Source: Raffaelea ambrosiae (lineage: Eukaryota > Ascomycota > Sordariomycetes > Ophiostomatales > Ophiostomataceae). From it: a stretch of DNA of 64,000 nucleotides. Below are positions 60,901 through 64,000 of the stretch, piece after piece. The stretch lies in the NCBI GenBank assembly GCA_002778195.1, contig PCDI01000004.1:2064418-2128417 (forward strand), written 5' to 3'. A program made the translations under genes and the position numbers. Within the stretch, counting starts at the first letter, position 1. Every line of letters begins with the position of its first letter. Below the pieces are notes generated by a model. It saw only the letters and a program-made list of their open reading frames with translations. It made no database searches and was not told the DNA's origin.

Positions 60901-61721
60901 ACAAGGATTTCTCCGAGTTCCCAGAACACCGTGTAGAATTTTTCAACCTCCTGCGGGCAATCAACCTGCACTGCTTCCCTGCGCTCCTGAAACTGGACAA
61001 CCGGCAATTCAAGTTTGTTATTGATGCGTGCTTGTGGGCCAGCAAGCACGACAACCGCGACGTGGAGGCCGCTGGTCTGGGCATGTGCCTGGAGCTAATC
61101 AACAATGTGGCGGAGAAGACCGACACGGCAACAGCCAATGCCTTCTTCAACCAGTTCTTCATTCTCATCCTCCAGGATGTGTTCTACGTGCTGACGGACA
61201 CGGACCACAAGGCCGGGTTCAAGACACAGTCGTCGCTGCTGGTTCGCATGTTCTACTTCATCTCGCCGGCCGATGGTTCGGTCCCAAAGATCCAAGGACC
61301 TATCTACCAACCAGACCAGGCCCAAGCAGGAACGGACAACAAGGAGTTCCTCGGGAACTATGTTGCCAACCTGCTGCGGAATGCCTTCACCAACCTGCAG
61401 CCGTAAGTTTTCCTCCTACATGTGTCAGTGTTGAGTCTGTTGCCCGCAGAGATGCTAACAAGATTCCTTTGTTTGTTCAGAGCGCAAATCCAAACCTTTG
61501 TCGAAAGCCTGTTCACGCTCAACACACAGTACGACAAGTTCCGGTTGAGCCTCCGTGATTTCCTGATTTCCCTCAGAGAATTCTCGGGCGACAACGCGGA
61601 GCTGTACCTTGTGGAGAAGGAGCAGCAAGAGCGGGACGCAAAGCAGGCAGAGCACGATCGGCGATCAAAGGTGTCTGGTCTGCTGAAGCCGTCGGAGCTG
61701 GAGCAGGAGGACGAGCTATGA
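57942..61721 (+). CDS. CRM1: Exportin-1 / CRM1 nuclear export receptor
   Basis: RanGTP-dependent receptor that carries leucine-rich NES cargo out of the nucleus. Seven exons: 57942-58007, 58148-58322, 58419-59140, 59217-59982, 60069-60539, 60604-61402 and 61481-61721. They join in frame to 1,079 aa, close to human CRM1. The N-terminal CRIME domain reads ELDAAVRAFYEGRGDQQKAA, then TKFLALQVLDHVIMTRWKVL and GIRNFVVQFII. HEAT repeats continue with FCNWIPLGYIFETPLID and PNRDFLTHAHFYLIRISQID. The acidic loop is IVENDEGEIVREFVKESD. The NES groove is MQRGKDNKAVVASNIMYIVG and [20 protein letters not shown]. The C-terminus has FSEFPEHRVEFFNLLRAINL and GLLKPSELEQEDEL. Thr526 (genomic 59829-59831) stands where leptomycin-sensitive CRM1 has a reactive Cys. 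Several donors depart from GTAAGT (GTTCGT, GTGGGT). Confidence 0.98.
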
Positions 61722-64000
61722 CTGAGCGAAGAGCTCAGGACGGAATTTGCACCGGTATACCATACTGAACAGTCTGTGATGGCAGCGGATAATACTGCCG
61801 AGGCGTCTACAGGCGTTTGTGGCGGCGTTGGCGGTAGGAATAAAACGTCCAGTTTGGACGACCAAGACGGTTTTGACGCTTGGGGCCTGTATGGTGTTTG
61901 ACGGAAGACCGGTCATGGAAGCGAGGGAGGTTCAGCAGGCAATGACAGCCGCTGTACCCCTCCCGCTGTCTTACTATCTTTCTTTGTTTGCTGCCAGTTG
62001 CCTGATTTTGGGACTGTGGCCACATACGATATTGACATGCTGCTGTTCTACAATTCTCCTCACCAGATCTTACGTTTGTTTCGTGTCCCCTTACTACCAA
62101 CAGTTCATTATTTTGTTTGCCACTTTTTGCAGCTTTTCTTTAGAGTCAGCAAACAAAAAAGCAAAACGGGACGATACCAATAGACAGTCGATGGAAGGGA
62201 GGAGAGAAGTGATGCGGAAAGAAAAGGAGGCTAGCTGTCTTGTATGGCCGGGCGGAGGGCAAAACGGCAAGAGGATACAAGAACGCGAAAGCTACCAGAA
62301 CAAAAAACTTGACAGAAGAGAGATGGAACGGAAGACCAGGAAAAACCCAACCAAAGCATATAGCAACAAAAAAATTGCATTCATTCAAAGTAGAGAAAGA
62401 GCAGTGCACGTGTGACTCGGATACTGACTATCGCGTTGGGAAGCCAAGCGGTGTAGTTGAGCAGTCTGGATTTTCTTTCCTGCAGGGGCAATGCAACCTA
62501 TCTGCGTTGTCTTCTGCGATCATCCCATGGTCACAGGCATGCGTTGTTTCTTGGGTCAGTGGCTCTTGTACTCTCTGTTTCTTCCGGGGAAGTACCTTTC
62601 CCTCTTTTGCCGTGTTTGTTTCTTGTTTGTCAATTTTTTTTTTCTTTTTTATCATCCCTATCTGTTCTTCCTTGTATAGCATTATTCCTACTATGTACTC
62701 CTTCTTTAATAGTAGAGCTTTATAGCCTCCCCTCGTGCCTTCCCTTCCCGTCCATTCTCCGGGGTGCAAGACCTGGGCGGCCCAATCAATGCAAGCACTT
62801 TGCGGCATGAACACTCTGATTAAACAAGACGGCACTATATAGAAACAACACCCATATAAACAAACGCGTTCCCCCCATATGCTTGGTCGAGTCTGTGCGA
62901 GCAGGATCTCCCCCTCCCACGCGAGTTTCGCGCGCGTCGGCTCTCGTTTGCTTGCCTGTTTGTCTGTTTGTCTCCTTCACAGTGGCAATTGTGGGTTCTC
63001 TTGTCCCTTTATACTGTTTGGGTGCCTCTTGTGTATCTCTCTTGCTGTTGGATTGTGGTGCTCGGCTATCATCTGAGCAGATTCGGTCATGTGCTGTTGG
63101 CTGTACGATGCTGCCGACCTCTTATTGTCTCCAATCTCGCCCAACAGCATGAAAAAAACAAGAACCAGCATCTACTCGGGCTTGTTATTCGTTGTTGTCG
63201 GCACACAATCGAGGACGATTGCGTCAGTGCCGAAGATCACTCGCCGCTGGAGCAAGGCACGGGAAAACTAGCATCCGAACCAGAGAGCATGATAGCCAGT
63301 GTTCAACACTAAAGGGATGTTTGGCTCCTCGCCGTCCAAGTTGTTGGCTGTGGCGGGGGTGGGACCTCGCGTTTTCTCGGCATGTGGACATGGTGTTGAT
63401 GGGAAGACAAAGATCTAGGCCATGTCTCTCTTGACAGGGCAGGCGTGGAAGAGAAGGAACAGGACGTCATGCGTGTCTGTACACAGTCCAACCGACACCG
63501 GGCCAACATGGGGCAAAAAAGGGGACAGAGCCAACACCAAGAGAGGAGAGAAAAAGAGAGAGAGAGAGACACACACACAGAGAGAGACGACACGAATACA
63601 CCGTACGTCGTTCCGGAAAATGCCACGCCCAAAAGCTGGACCCGGGTGTGGAGCCCAAAAGCGCCCGGAAGGGATATTTTAGTAAATGTCTTAAGCCACG
63701 TCTCTCATCTGGAAAGCCTGCTTTGTGCCTGACCGAATGGCCTCCCTCCAGCTGGTCGGCCTGCTGGACAGAGAGCCTTTAGCCGCACTGGCAGGACGAG
63801 TATTATTCCCGTGGAGACTGGTGCGCTTTTTATTATTTTTATTAATTTTTTTTTCAAGAAAGAAAAAGCGAAAAAAAAGGAACCGCCATTTGAGACAGTG
63901 TGTTGGTGTTGCAATAGAAGTGGTGCAACACAGTTGCAGCCCGAAAAAAGCCAGCCCAAGAGCCAGCCCAAAAGTCAAGCCAACCTTGCAGTGCTTCGCT
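61722..64000. other. Gene-free stretch downstream of CRM1
   Basis: CRM1 3' flank, then about 2 kb in which I can support no gene. Open frames are short and overlapping. A GA/CA compound repeat lies at 63555-63587, and an A/T-rich tract at about 63825-63880. Confidence 0.55.
63555..63587. repeat. Compound (GA)n(CA)n(GA)n microsatellite
   Basis: A GA run, then an AC run, then a second GA run, in gene-free DNA. Confidence 0.75.

Overview
The window is nuclear DNA of a filamentous ascomycete (Pezizomycotina). Genes are well spaced and most carry short introns of about 47-160 nt with GTRNGT donors and CAG or TAG acceptors. Coding DNA is GC-rich at third positions, and the gene set is typical of such fungi: fused NADH glutamate synthase, a DHX35-type helicase, DASH subunit Dad2, shugoshin, EMC10, CRM1. 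A Sordariomycete is likely; placing it closer (for example Ophiostomatales) would be a guess. I saw no prokaryotic operon, CRISPR array, phage, rRNA, tRNA or intact transposon.

Layout. 1.3-8.1 kb: glutamate synthase (minus). 8.1-15.5 kb: gene-poor DNA. 15.5-17.6 kb: acidic Apc15-like protein (plus). 18.4-19.5 kb: SNARE Bet1 (minus). 20.5-21.0 kb: H2A.Z chaperone Chz1 (minus). 21.6-22.4 kb: EMC10 (minus), divergent from a DHX35-type DEAH helicase at 22.9-25.2 kb (plus). 28.4-31.0 kb: a single-pass membrane protein with a long proline/serine-rich tail (plus). 31-37.3 kb: gene-poor DNA that includes a long leader with a 5'UTR intron. 37.3-38.6 kb: Mid2-like Ser/Thr-rich membrane protein (plus). 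39.5-42.4 kb: type-B carboxylesterase (minus). 43.9-46.2 kb: basic protein with a duplicated FELPGE motif (minus). 47.5-48.1 kb: Dad2 (minus), head to head with shugoshin at 48.6-51.0 kb (plus). 51.7-52.6 kb: retromer Vps29 (minus). 53.9-56.1 kb: alanine-glyoxylate aminotransferase (plus). 57.9-61.7 kb: exportin CRM1 (plus). 61.7-64 kb: no gene seen.

The genes serve different housekeeping roles: nitrogen assimilation, membrane traffic and ER insertion (Bet1, EMC10, Vps29), chromatin and splicing (Chz1, DHX35), mitosis (Apc15-like, Dad2, shugoshin), nuclear export (CRM1) and glyoxylate/glycine metabolism. The clearest functional neighbourhood is the Dad2/shugoshin pair, two kinetochore or centromere proteins that share a 439-bp divergent promoter. 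All exon boundaries were read by hand from splice consensus and frame. Every spliced length given is a multiple of three, but none has been tested against RNA. I found no convincing previously undescribed system; the most useful leads are listed under findings.
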